Origin: Escallonia rubra
Lineage: Eukaryota; Streptophyta; Magnoliopsida; Escalloniales; Escalloniaceae
Direction of reading: 5' to 3'
Assembly: GCA_033065855.1 (NCBI GenBank)
Contig: JAVXUO010001977.1
Location: 186,001-250,000 of the forward strand
DNA length: 64,000 nucleotides
Shown here: positions 48,333-59,514 of the stretch, piece by piece
Layout of the letters: every line of letters begins with the position of its first letter
How positions within the stretch are numbered: position 1 is the first letter of the stretch
The notes under the pieces: generated by a model
What the model saw: only the letters and a program-made list of their open reading frames with translations
Databases searched by the model: none
Told to the model about the DNA's origin: nothing
Program-made: the position numbers and the translations under genes

Positions 48333-48672
48333 TGTAACATACCAGGGTGGAATCCAAGACCAAACGCTACCATTAAGTGCATTTTTCGTTTAAACTTTGA
48401 TAATTAGCGACTCTTGTTTCAATTTTTTAACCACCCTCTCTATATAAGAGGTGTGAATCTGTTACTGAAGGATATGAAAATGTGAAATGCAATGACCAAA
48501 TCCTCTTTCTCTCTCTAAGCTGTTTCTGTTCTCTCTCTCTTTCTCTCTCTTGTCCTCATCTCGTTACCTTCTTCTTCTCTGAATTTCCCCAATCTCGCAA
48601 TTACAGTCAAACACCATAGCTGAGACCTCCAAAACACCATGGCCAGTAACGTCTCGAGCTCGATACGTTACA
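48333..48672 (+). repeat. Right LTR of the SART1-carrying element
   Basis: 340 bp, nearly identical to the left LTR, with the same ends. It is preceded by a purine-rich tract and followed by TATAC. Confidence 0.93.
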
Positions 48673-49260
48673 TATACTTGGGTGAATTCTTGTAACTTGA
48701 TAGCTTTCACAATAGCCGCATTTACCATACAACAGATATCCTGCTAAGAACGTCTTGAGAGTGGTAAAAGAGCTGGGAGGTAACCGTTCTTGGACTTTCT
48801 TGCAAAAGTTTAGACAACAAAGGGCCAAATAAGCAAAACCATCGAGACTCAGTCGTGACATTACCTAATATCACCTTCAGTGGTAAGGAAACTTAATACG
48901 GAGCTCTCTATAATCAATCGGCAAAGACAGGGTGGATTCCTTAAGAGATCCCTCCCAACCAATTGCCTTCCTTAAACGGCTAGAAAGAAGGCTAGTGCTT
49001 GAAAGAACAGCTACTTTTTACCTATGCAAGACTTCCTAAACTGCAACAATGTTTCTGTTCCTCCAAGATGTAAGGTCTACAATATAAAGTAGAGAATCAG
49101 CATACTTGGGATAAAATAGTGGTGCTTCACATTACCAATGAACACTGCATGTTCACCTTTGCCAAATCTTGTAAATCTTTAATCCTGTTTAACCTGAAAT
49201 GAAAAAAAAATGTTGCAGAACTGCACTCCTACATTTTTTTATGACAAAAATTTGTTAGGA

Positions 49261-49867
49261 CTAGCTAATGTACCCGTGCAAATGCACGGGAGAGTATGCA
49301 ATTTGGTTGTATTGCAAATCATATACTTTAGCAAAGCAAGCAGATCAATTTCAACACCTAAGATAAACAATTCTTGCAGAAAATTTTTACTGTTGATTCA
49401 AATTTCAGCTAGTTTTTATTGCAAAATCAATTGTAAGTTTATCCATATTGTGTGAGAGGGTGAGAGACATTCTAGTAAGACTGAAAAAGATTGAAAAATG
49501 AAAAACAAAGAAATAAAGGTTAAAGAGAGGAGGCATTTACCTGGCAAAGAGAGGGTAAGGAGAGTTAGATGGTAGAGGCCATAATTACATGACATAGGAG
49601 AGATGAAAGTCCAAATTCAAGGTATAATAAGTGGATTAAATGCCTAGATTAATTATATTTATAATAAGAGTTCATATTAGAAGTCCAAATTATTATAGGT
49701 ATAGTAAGTGGATTAGAAGTCAAGATTAATTGTAACACTAATAAGAAGTCTAGTTCAAAAGTCCAAGTTCAAGGTCTTCTAAGACTTCACCACACAACTG
49801 AGAAACGAAAGAGGACACACTTGACTTTCCAAAGAGAAACTCGTCTTTCATATAGTTATCTATTGGA
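49261..49867 (-). mobile_element. Non-autonomous Helitron
   Basis: On the minus strand the 3' end reads CCCGTGCATTTGCACGGG (8-bp stem, 2-nt loop), then 8 nt, then CTAG at 49264-49261, followed by T. A hairpin just before a CTRR end next to T is the Helitron 3' signature. The proposed 5' end at 49867 starts TC after A, so the insertion is between A and T. A second copy of this 5' region lies at about 51321-51130, supporting it as a real element end. There is no Rep/helicase coding region. Confidence 0.6.
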
Positions 49868-51129
49868 TCACATACCTATGGAATTAGGAATTCTGATGGC
49901 ACTTTAGTCCAGGCCGGGTCAATTTGCTGATGCAACACAACTGCCAATCAGCAACAACGAAAAGATGTATTGTGAAAGCGAAGCACATTAAAGCCAGAAT
50001 TGAATAACCCGGGAATAAAGAGCACCAAAAACAATAGTCAAGTAGCAAGTAAAAGCCTCGACAATTGTAATGTAAGTTCATAATCATAGAAGATTTGCAA
50101 TGACACCTTGCTGAAAGCAACACTATAAGAAGAAATCGTATGAAAATGTCGATAAGCTGCCAACAGATTAGGAGAAGAAATCAATAGAACCGGAAAGCCA
50201 AACACATTAAAACCATAATTGAATTATTCAGAGAGAAAGAATACCGAATACAACAATCAATCAGCAACCTTTCCAATTCTAAATGCACTACAGCTATCTT
50301 ATTCCTTAAAATATAACATACAGAGTTCTTTTTATCTCGACCAAAGTCGTTCTTAATGGGTCTGTGTTTGATAACGGGTCTGGGTTTGATTTTGAAAATC
50401 ACAAATACTTTTCAGTGAAATAGCAGCTACGTTTTAAATATCAAGTGATGACAACTGCATCTCAATCCCATGATCCTTTGGTCTTTAACCTAATGATGAG
50501 GATAAAGCCAATAAGCGAAGTACAAATAGACTAATTCCATTTCATGGCCCTCTACCTTTGGCCCTTTATCTAATTCAGTCATTCCGAAACACAGCCACAA
50601 ACCGGTGCTGTTAGCTTATCCCTAAGTCTATGTTCGGCCTAATGAAAATTTCTGCACTATTAGTGGACCGATGGGAAGATGAAAACATAAGATTAGTGAC
50701 TGGAATTCTGGAATCCTACTCTTATTCTTAGTCTTGCAATGTTTTTTGTAGCAGGAGACCAGTACAGGAATTTTTTTATTACACAATCACTAAAAGTGCC
50801 AAATCTAGCATAGATGAGAATACATACTCTCGGGAAGCTTCAGAATTAGCACGTGTAAGATGGAGCTTTCAATATTCACTTCAGGATTCTTCAAGAATTT
50901 GTGCCAGAGTACGGAAAGAGGTGAAGAAGAAACTGAAGATTCTTCATTTGTTAAGAAAGGAAGAGGGGAATAGATTTTAATTCTAAGGGAAGGGAAGAAG
51001 AAAAGGCAGGGTGGTAGAAGAAAAGGCAGAAGGAAGAAGAAAAGGCATATAAGCGGATAGGCAGAGGGTGAAAAAGAGCGTGCGAGAAGAGGAGAGAAGA
51101 AGGAAGATAGGTATGGAAGTGTACAATGC
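49868..51129. other. Intergenic, no gene seen
   Basis: AT-rich sequence between two Helitron-related segments. No coding region is supported. Confidence 0.5.
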
Positions 51130-51321
51130 GACTTAAATGCGAGAGTAATAAAGTAGTAAGATGTCTAGATTCAAGGTACAACATGTGGATCAGAAGTCCA
51201 AATTAATTGAAACAATATTAAGAAGTCTAAATTAAAAGTTTACATTCAACGTAAGCTGAGACTTCACCAGAGAGCTGAGAATTTCAATGAATGACTCGTC
51301 TTTTATATATTTATATCTTGA
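51130..51321 (-). mobile_element. Related Helitron 5' part, incomplete
   Basis: The minus strand from 51321 shares, in order, ATAT-AAAGACGAG, CTCAG, GGTGAAGTCT, AGACTTCTTA, CAATTAAT, TGATCCAC and TACCTTGAAT-like words with the 5' part of the Helitron at 49867. I found no Helitron 3' hairpin for this copy, so it is truncated or belongs to a larger element. Confidence 0.5.
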
Positions 51322-51659
51322 TATCTTGATATCTTGATATTGATTGATGATTGATATTGATATATTGATAGTTACTTTTTATGCCAGTATTATGAAGATC
51401 AAACCCGAACAACTTTAAGAAGTGAAAAACGTCGAACCAATGATCACCTTCATCAAACAATTATTAGTTCTTTCCGAACAGAATAGGATTCTAATTACCA
51501 TTTAAAGATGCTATGGTTCAATTGCCACAAATTCTTCTTTTTAATTCCAAAAGGTTACCCGAATATGAAGTATTCTTTCCTGGTAACTTCAAAGCTCTGA
51601 ACGCCCTAATGTTCTTGGGTCTTCTTAAACCAAAGCATCAGCCTATAAATAAAGTACTA

Positions 51660-52017
51660 CTCCCTCCGTCCCACATAATTTGATCAACTTTCCTTTTTGG
51701 ACCATCCCACAAAAATTGCTCATTTCCAAACGAAGAAAGATTATGTAGGTACTTTTACATATTTACCCTTTTTACACTTTTTTTATTCTATTTATCTCTC
51801 CACATTTAAATCACCATCAACTCATTTTCTCTCTCATGGCCCACTTTCTTGCACCTTGTTATTCATTTCTCTCTCCACATTTAACACTCCACTAACCCAT
51901 TTTCTCTCTCCTGGCCCACTTTCTTCCCCTCCTCTCTCTAAAGGGTAGAATGGGAAACACACAATATATCACTTAAATCCTTATCTACGTGCAAAAAAAA
52001 ATTGATCAAATACAGTA
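51660..52017. mobile_element. Stowaway-like MITE, right end incomplete
   Basis: The left end has TA followed by CTCCCTCCGTCCC (51660-51672), the classic Stowaway terminus of the Tc1/mariner superfamily. Inside is a TTTGATCAA word matched in inverse near 52002-52010 (TTGATCAAAT). The outer right terminus is missing or eroded, so the end coordinate is approximate. Confidence 0.6.
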
Positions 52018-52211
52018 CCAAAGTTAACCATCCAGATGATTCTGATTGCACCAACCCTACGAAGAAAGTTTACCTTAAAATATCAGCTTTTCTTTCTGCT
52101 ATTTTTTCCACTGCACGACTTTTCCCTTAGCTGCACGAGCATGGGTGGGTGTGAGATTTTCCAGAGCAGAGAGCGCCATTAGTATACTGGGCTTTGGGGT
52201 GGAAGCTGGGC

Positions 52212-52870
52212 TGCGAGATTCCAAGGTGGGAGAGTCATCACCTGAATTGGAGAATCCTGCAACTTAAGAAATAGCTATCCATAAACGAAAATAGAGAGCT
52301 CCTGCTTGTAATCAACTAGCATAACTTTCAAGCACCTTTCCTTATCTCACATATAATATGTTGTCTATGAGTAATCCCCACAGGAGTATGCACCATTAAC
52401 GTAGAGGTGAAACTTCTTATCATCCTCACAATAATCTCATTATCTCCACCTTTGATATACACCTCGTTGCCATGTGGCAATCTCCGCACACCCCCAAACT
52501 CTTGATTATGAAAAGAGGTTCCAGGCTGGGAGGATCATCACCTCAATTTGAGAATCCTGCATCTTCAGATTTGTCCTCTGTTACAGCAGTAACAACAATA
52601 GCAAAATATGTACAAACTTGTACAGAGCTCCTGCTTGTGTTTTTAGCTCATTAACTACCATAACTTTCAAGCACCCGTTCTCACTACCTCACACAGCTAA
52701 AATATGTTTTTACCAGTAATCCCCACATGAGCATGCACCATTAACGAAGTGGTGAAACCTGTAATTATCCCTCATAATAATCTCCCTATTTTCCACCTTT
52801 GATATGTACTTTGTTGCCAAGTGGCAATCTCCACACACCCTCAAATTCTTTATTATCCGCAAAGGAGTTC
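52212..52870. repeat. Tandem duplication of the PPR gene 3' end
   Basis: 52212-52517 and 52518-52870 are two diverged copies in the same orientation. Each begins near CCAAGG/CCAGGCTGGGA with ATCATCACCT, continues through GAGCTCCTGCTTG, CATAACTTTCAAGCACC and AGTAATCCCCACA, and ends at GTTCCAGG. The right copy holds the end of the functional PPR coding region and its 3' flank; the left copy is the pseudo-3' end. Identity is visibly well below 100%, so this is not recent. Confidence 0.85.
52375..52517 (-). pseudogene. Duplicated, decayed DYW C-terminus of the PPR gene
   Basis: On the minus strand this copy retains the end of a DYW domain, including VCGDCHMATRCISKVE. It aligns with VCGDCHLATKYISKVE of the intact gene. 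A single-base deletion near its start and further changes disrupt the frame, and the final DYW triplet is lost. It lies directly downstream of the intact gene as part of the tandem duplication at 52212-52870. Confidence 0.85.
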
Positions 52871-55613
52871 CAGGAGGAGTGCTAATCAAGCCGAAAGCTA
52901 AAGCAAGCTTTTCACTGTGTCCGCAGAGGCTAAATTCCTTTTCAGCCTCCTCAACATCCTGCAAAACAAACTTGGTATCAGGAACATACCCAATTTCCTT
53001 TATTTCCAAGTACAAGCTTTGCATCTTTGCCATTATTTGATCCATCAGAGGGTGTGACATATCTCCAACAATGAAGCTATAAACTTTTCTCCCCACCTCA
53101 GTCCAACTGCAACCTGGAAGTTTTGTCACCCCTCGTTCCTTCATCAAACAACGTATTTTGGCTGCATCCTCCCATCTTCCCAATGTTGAGTAAATGTTGG
53201 CTAAAAGTATATAATTTCCAGAACTTTGGGGTTCAAGTTCAAAGAGATATTGTGCTGCATATTCAGCAATCTCAGGGTTGCAATGGATTCTAGAAGCACC
53301 CAATAGTGAACCCCAAATCGCTGCATTGGGCTCAACTGGCATCTTTTCTATGAACTCCATGGTTTCAGTAAACTGGCCCGCACGTGCCATTAGATCTACC
53401 ATGCAAGCATACTGCTCCATAGCAGGGTCTATATCATACACTTCTTTCATCATCTCAAAATACTCCCATCCTTCCTCTATTAATCCCGAGTGACTGCATG
53501 CTGATAAAAGATTTGTGAAGGTAAAACTGTTTGACTTCAGCCCCATAGCTCTCATAAGCCGAAAAGTATTTACAGCATCCATCCCAAATCCATGCATCCC
53601 ATAAACCGCAATCATCACGTTCCAGGAGACGACGTCTTTTTGAGGTATCAAATCAAAGACTCTTCGGCTTTTGCTAATTGAACCACACCGTCCATACATA
53701 TCGATAAGGGCATTCGATAAAGTGTTGCATGAGTTGAGCCCATGTCTGATGATAAACTGGTGAATCTCTTTACCCTGGCGCAAAGCAGCTAACCTTGAAC
53801 AAGCAGGGAGTGATGAGATCATTGTGACAGTATCGGGTACAACACCACTCATATTCAATTCTCTTAACAAGTTTAAAGCGATAGAACCATGTCCACTTTG
53901 TGCGCAGGCAGCAATGATTGAATTCCAAATGACAACATCTTTAATAGGGAGTTCATTGAACACAGAACAAGCAAGTTTCAAAGAACCACAGGCCGAATAC
54001 ATTGATATAAGAGCACTGCCAACACCTGTCGACAGCTCTATTTTATTCCTAATAACATAACTGTGAATCTCCTTCCCTAACTTCATATCCTGTACTTGTG
54101 CACAAGCTGCAAGAGCTCCTGATATAGTGGTTCTGTTGGGACGCGTACCCATTTCTCGCATCATATAGAAGAATGCTAGACCAGCCTTCCCATCACCATA
54201 TTGAGTGAATCCCGTTATCAACCCGTTCCAAGTAATAGTGTTAGGTTCAATTCCTTGTAACTCCATTTCCTGGAGAAGCTTAACTGCATCCTCTCTACTA
54301 CCTCTAATGGCATAGCCAGCCAGCATAGCATTCCATGACACAAGATCTTTCCGCTTGATTTTACTGAATTTCAGCCGTGCTACATCTAAAGATTGACACT
54401 TCGAATAGAAGTCGAGTAAAGAATTCGCCACAGACAAATCTGAATCCAATACATCCTTCTTTATGCAATACCCATGAATCTCTTTGCCATATCGAGACAA
54501 AGACAAGTTGCTACAGGCTGAAACAACACTTGCAATGGTAACCGAGTTTGGTTTTATCCCAGTGATCACCATTTTCTTGAATATGTTTAGCGCTTGAGCC
54601 GAAAAGCCATTCTGTTCATGTCCTGTTATTAGTGCAGTCCAGGACACAACATTAGGTTCTAAGCCTTCAGATCTACTCATTTCCATGAAGCATTTCTGAG
54701 CCTCCTTCAATTGTCCGTCATGGGCATATCCAGCAATGATTGAATTCCATGTTACTCGATCAGGGAATACACCTCTTACCTTCATGTCATTGATACACTT
54801 CAAAGCTTTTGAGAAGTCCCTCCTCGACACATAGCCCGACACCATCATGTTACACATAACAACATCCCCAACACCCATCTGTTCAAACAGCCTCTTTGCA
54901 ATATCCATCCTTCCACACTTTATGAACATGTCGAGAAGAGACCTTTTGACCCAATGGTTTCCCTCAAATCCAATGTCCAGCATGTAATCATAAACTTCCT
55001 TCCCCACCCCGTAATCTTTCAACTCAGCACATGCCTTGTACACTTTGGGAAACACAAAGCGATCCGGTCTAACCCCCTCATCAACCATGGCGTAAAACAA
55101 CTTAATTGTCTCTTCGTAATCACCTAACGCGCAATGCATTTCGACCATCGAAGTCCAACTAAAAACATTTCGTTCAGGCATTTTGTCAAACAGCTTACGC
55201 GCATCATCCGTACACCCTATTTTGCAATATAATTCTAACAGCTGGCTACCAAGGAATGCACAAAATTCAACACCAGAGACTATCATGTGTGCGTGAACTT
55301 GAACACCCACCTGCAAACTATCAACTTTTTTACATTTTTGAAGGATAAAAGCGTAGGTTTGTGTACACTCATCTGGGTTTGTTAAGTCCATGAAATGAAG
55401 CAGTTGGGCCACAATGTCTGACAACCCATGTCTTGGAACTGCGCTTTTTTCAGCGAAATTACCAGAAACAGTTTGATGGATTCTGCGTATTTTTGGAGGG
55501 GTATCAAATTTTGGAATGGATGAGGCTGAAACAGCGTGATATTTTCTGGTAGGAGGGGAATAACATTCGAAGTTAGAAGTTAGAGCAGTTGAGGAGGTTG
55601 CAGAGAGCGCCAT
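52710..55613 (-). CDS. PLS-class pentatricopeptide repeat protein with DYW deaminase domain
   Basis: 967 residues in one exon, as usual for PPR genes. Such proteins bind organellar RNA in sequence-specific fashion, and DYW domains catalyse C-to-U editing in chloroplasts or mitochondria. The N-terminus (about 1-60) is Ser/Thr-rich with few acidic residues, fitting an organelle targeting peptide. Tandem P, L and S repeats run from about residue 85 to 800 (for example RNVFSWTSMVEMHCALGDYE, KDVVSWNVMIAVYGMHGFGM). The DYW domain runs from PGCSWTEVGRKVYSF (about 833) to the end, with the catalytic HSE (899-901), CGDC (927-930) and terminal CSCGDYW. All key residues are present, so it should be active. 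Its RNA target cannot be told from the sequence. The start gives a clean transit-like leader. MULE F lies about 240 bp upstream, and a decayed copy of its 3' end lies downstream. Confidence 0.95.
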   Translation of the reverse strand: MALSATSSTALTSNFECYSPPTRKYHAVSASSIPKFDTPPKIRRIHQTVSGNFAEKSAVPRHGLSDIVAQLLHFMDLTNPDECTQTYAFILQKCKKVDSLQVGVQVHAHMIVSGVEFCAFLGSQLLELYCKIGCTDDARKLFDKMPERNVFSWTSMVEMHCALGDYEETIKLFYAMVDEGVRPDRFVFPKVYKACAELKDYGVGKEVYDYMLDIGFEGNHWVKRSLLDMFIKCGRMDIAKRLFEQMGVGDVVMCNMMVSGYVSRRDFSKALKCINDMKVRGVFPDRVTWNSIIAGYAHDGQLKEAQKCFMEMSRSEGLEPNVVSWTALITGHEQNGFSAQALNIFKKMVITGIKPNSVTIASVVSACSNLSLSRYGKEIHGYCIKKDVLDSDLSVANSLLDFYSKCQSLDVARLKFSKIKRKDLVSWNAMLAGYAIRGSREDAVKLLQEMELQGIEPNTITWNGLITGFTQYGDGKAGLAFFYMMREMGTRPNRTTISGALAACAQVQDMKLGKEIHSYVIRNKIELSTGVGSALISMYSACGSLKLACSVFNELPIKDVVIWNSIIAACAQSGHGSIALNLLRELNMSGVVPDTVTMISSLPACSRLAALRQGKEIHQFIIRHGLNSCNTLSNALIDMYGRCGSISKSRRVFDLIPQKDVVSWNVMIAVYGMHGFGMDAVNTFRLMRAMGLKSNSFTFTNLLSACSHSGLIEEGWEYFEMMKEVYDIDPAMEQYACMVDLMARAGQFTETMEFIEKMPVEPNAAIWGSLLGASRIHCNPEIAEYAAQYLFELEPQSSGNYILLANIYSTLGRWEDAAKIRCLMKERGVTKLPGCSWTEVGRKVYSFIVGDMSHPLMDQIMAKMQSLYLEIKEIGYVPDTKFVLQDVEEAEKEFSLCGHSEKLALAFGLISTPPGTPLRIIKNLRVCGDCHLATKYISKVENREIIMRDNYRFHHFVNGACSCGDYW

Positions 55614-55851
55614 TGTCTACTCCAAAGCTGTATTTGAACTGATTGGTGAGATATTTGGTTCGACAAACGACAGGTTTTCAGTTTTTTCCCACCCAATCTT
55701 CCAAAATCTGGCTCGTAAAAGCCAAGCCGTTTTTTGGATGCTTTCTTTCTTTCTGTTCTCTTTTTTAATTTTGGTAAATAGTAAAAACATTTTGGGGATC
55801 TCCCTTCTTTAATTTTGATAAATAGTAGAAATATTTAGATGATAAAAGATT

Positions 55852-56772
55852 GGGCAAATTACACTTATATCCCTGAGATTATGGTATAATTACAGGCGAG
55901 GACAATAGTTTAGACAAATTACACCTATGTCCGTTAACCAGACGGAATACAAAAAATCATAACAGTTTTAGCGAAAAGTCTTTATTGCCCCTAATTAAAA
56001 TTATAATTCCATGTTTCTTTTTATCTTTTTTTTCTCTCATTTTTCTCTCAAATTCACTCTCAGATTCAATCTCCCCGCACCCCCACCCCGCCCCTCCTCT
56101 TTCCCCACCCCGCTGTCGAACGCTCCCCCTACGCCGACGCCGCGCCCGCTCTTCCCCCCGCACGCCGCCGCTATCCCTCCCTCCCCACCACGCCGCAAGA
56201 TCCCTCTCTGCCGCAAGACCCCTCTCTGACCCACCGTGAACCGCCCCTTTCTCTCATGCCATGACTCGGAATCACAGTAGGTATTTTTCTTGGGTTTTTG
56301 AATTGATGGTGGGTTTTGGTTTGGGAAGAAAGAAGAGTGGGTTATGGCGGTGGTGCGGGGTGGTGGGTTATGGCGGCGGTGCATTTATGGCGATGGAGCT
56401 ACCGGTGTAGGGCGAGGGAAGGGGCTACTGCGGGGGCGCGGTGGGGGGAGAGAAGAGATGGAAGGGGATTTCAGTGAAACCCTAATTTACAAATTAGGGT
56501 TTCAAATTAAGATAGAGAACAATTTTAGGGTTTTAAAACCCTAATCTTTAAATTAAGGATTGAAATCTTAATTTAAAATTTTTAAGAATATTCAGTATAT
56601 ACAGTACAAGGGGTAGTATCGTCATTTTTAAAATACGTATTGATGACATCATAAAAAAGTACACTTTTTTTTTACGGAACCCTAACGGATGGATACGGCT
56701 GATACATCTTAAAAGTGTTTGGTCACAGAATGTTACATTTTGAAACATGTTGTCCTTGACTGTAATTTGCCC
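55852..56772. mobile_element. Non-autonomous Mutator-like element (MULE F)
   Basis: The ends read GGGCAAATTACA on both sides (reverse-complemented on the right). They are flanked by a perfect 9-bp duplication, TAAAAGATT, at 55843-55851 and 56773-56781. The subterminal text (ACTTATATCCCTGAG, GTCCGTTAACCAGACGG) closely resembles the ends of MULE D, so the two belong to one group. The interior (56060-56460) is GC- and C-rich with frames open on both strands. I recognise no gene fragment in it. Confidence 0.9.
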
Positions 56773-57842
56773 TAAAAGATTTTATGAAGTTGTATCCGCT
56801 ATTTGGCACGTACGTAACAACATAATCAACTTAAAAGTTAAAAACTGATTACATGACCAGAATTGAAATTCATGAGCAATGCATTCCATAGATAGACGTG
56901 ATCTTGCTTTGCATGTAAAAGTTGACAATCAAAATATTTTATTTAGTGTTTTTTTTTTTCTTACTAATACAATTCTGCAGGATTGAAAACAGGAGTAACA
57001 TAAGATACATCTGTTGGCACTGAAATTTTGACAAAATAGAGTAATCAATACTAAAAAATATTGGGTTGACAAGCAAGCCCAATATTTTTGTTGGGAGCTT
57101 TATCAAATATTCTGACTTTTAAAGAAGATTCATGCGTTGAAAAGTCTACTAATATTATAACTGGGCTAGGATATTTTGAGTAAAATAAAAGATTTTTTAG
57201 TTTATCTCGTAAAAAATAATGGATAATTTTTTATTGATAAGGCTCAAGTCTAAGTTTATTGTGCTCATTATCCCTCCAAGAAGTGTCGTCCAAGCCGAAG
57301 AGATTAAAGTTGTTTATAAGAGATAGCGGAATGGAGAGAAGGGAGGAGTCATAAACATAAAAAAAGAGAAAAGGAGGACACTGCCTCGGCAGAAGGAAAA
57401 GAGAGGAAAAAGAAGAGAAAAATGGAGGGAGAGAGAGAAAGTTATAATTTCTTTCAAAGCTCGGATATGGAGGGCGCTAGTGGCAGCTCTTCCTCTACTC
57501 TTAATGTGTATTTTTCCTTTCAGTTCTTCCTTTTGATGATTCATTGTAAAAAAGTGGTGTATTTGGTCTCATTATATGGATCAAACCATACAATAATATA
57601 AAGTATTTATGCACACTTCATTATTTATTTTATTTTCGTGTTTCTTTAACCGGAAGTTGTCGTTGACGTAATTAAGAATTGACTTTATAGTCAATTGGGA
57701 ATATGAATCCACTTTACAAAAATAATAAATGCCGTTATAAATACACAAAGGGATTTAGTGGTACAACTTTCGACGCTAGTTAATAGCCCAAAAATGTGTC
57801 GTCAACATCATATAAAGCCGGCGTAGTCTCTGCATTAATCTT
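56773..57842. other. Intergenic, no gene seen
   Basis: AT-rich, with a purine-rich stretch at about 57325-57450 (GA-repeats). No coding region is supported. Confidence 0.5.
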
Positions 57843-58779
57843 TGATGCCAAGGAAGTGGGCTTCTAGCTACGTGGAGGTGTTACAGTGAGGGTGGCGTAA
57901 GGACAGAGAGCAGGGCTTCCTAGATAGGGCGTGAGGAATGGCAGTGTCGTGGAGACGATGGCTAAGACGGACAAGGTCGACAGTCGATAGTCCAAGTCAG
58001 GGTCCAATGACTGTCCAAGCTGAAGTCCAAGTCACGGTCAAATGTTATATCCGATTGTGTTTCTCTCTCTAGAATTCAATAGTTCTGGATTCTAGAATGA
58101 GAAAGTGCTCTGTATCAAATGAGAAAATTATGTCTAAAATGAAGTCCAAAGTCCTTTATTTATAAGCAAAAGTATGCATGTGTCATCAGCTAACACGTGT
58201 CGTCCCCTGAGAATGACACGTCACCACGGGGTCCACAAATATCAGTGCTCCTTTGGACTATTGGTTCCCATATTCACGCTGCCTGTCCCACACAACGTCA
58301 CTATGCTTGTCTGAAAAGACTTACCACACAACGTCGGCATGATTAGAGAACGCCCTTGCCTTAACCACCGGCCCAAAGCCCTTATTAAGTCCCACGGGGT
58401 GCGTTAAGAGACATGGAGAGAACCTGGCAGTGGTGGGGGAGGGTCCCTATGCCCGACTGTCAGGCAAACTTGTGCGATGTCCTCCAAAGACCTGCTCCCC
58501 TCTCGGAATAACCTGGAAGTCATCGTCCTGGGGGCACCAAAGATCATCGGTAACGTGAGTGCGACGTGGTCACAGCTCAGGCGTGCCTAGTATCATGCAA
58601 GTTGTCCCAGGTGGAGATAGTGTCTTTGAGAGCGAGCATATTCCGCTGCGAAGGGTCCTCATGCAGGAGCACTGTGAGTGGAGCCTCTCGAAATGTTGCA
58701 TTTTGGAGAATGGGTCGAACCATGTTCCACGTCCAAGGCGGGGGAACATGGTGTGTTGAATGAGTGCGATGCCCGGGGG

Positions 58780-59170
58780 CACGTAACATGGGAGCAGTGC
58801 ACGGGCGCGGCGACAGGTGTCGCGAAATAGTGCCAGGGTCAATGACATGAAAGCGGCGCATGGGCGCGGCGAATTCTATCGCGGTACAGTGCCAGGAGCA
58901 CAAAGACATGAAATGGCACACGGGGTCGGCAACGTCTATCGCGGTATGGTGCGAGGGGCACAAGTCATGAAAATGATGCACGGGCATGGCGCCGTCTGTC
59001 ACGGAAGTGGGAGTCGTGCCGGGGGCACGTAACACATGAACGACGCATGGCCGCAGCGACGTCTATAGCAAAAGTAGGTGACATGCCGGGTGCACGCGGC
59101 GACGTCTATCGTGTAAGTGGGCATTGTGTCAGGGAGCACATGACACATGGACAACGCATGGGCACAGCGA
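58780..59170. repeat. Minisatellite, about 60-bp units
   Basis: At least four GC-rich units are in register every 60 bp from about 58801 to 59040, around CATGGGCGCGGCGA, TCTATCGCGGTA and GTGCCAGGGGCAC. Further units to about 59170 are longer (about 65-68 bp). The repeat lies inside the large candidate solo LTR. Confidence 0.75.
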
Positions 59171-59514
59171 CGCGTGCCGCGAAGAAAGCTCACAGGCCCC
59201 GCCCACAGGTGTCGCGGATTTCGGCACGCGGGCAAGGGCGACAGTCATTACGGAGTCGGTGCGCAGGCGACGACGACGGTCGTAGTGAAGATGGCACACG
59301 GGCGCAGACAACGGGTATCGTGGGGCCAGCACACAAGTGACGGGCATTATGGGGTCGGTGTGCAGCTGTGGCCGCCGGCAATGGGCGTCACGGAGCCGGT
59401 GCGCGGGTTATACTCCCATGGCATTTGGTCGTCACAAAAAGTGTAAGTGTGAATTGGTGCGAGGCTAAGGCCAACCCCTTCAGAACGACCCCTCCAAAAG
59501 GAAGGCGTCAAACC

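Larger units (their letters stand above)
46350..48672 (+). mobile_element. Non-autonomous LTR retrotransposon carrying a SART1/DOT2-like fragment
   Basis: LTRs at 46350-46690 (341 bp) and 48333-48672 (340 bp) both start TGTAACATACC and end GATACGTTACA. They differ by roughly five substitutions and two short indels. The target duplication TATAC flanks the element at 46345-46349 and 48673-48677. TGGTATCAGAGCC (46693-46705), complementary to initiator tRNA-Met, follows the left LTR, and a purine-rich tract precedes the right LTR. The 1.64-kb interior has a gag-like region followed by host-derived sequence and no protease, polymerase or integrase. The element looks structurally whole and non-autonomous. 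LTR divergence near 1.5% suggests insertion within about the last million years if usual plant rates apply. Confidence 0.93.
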
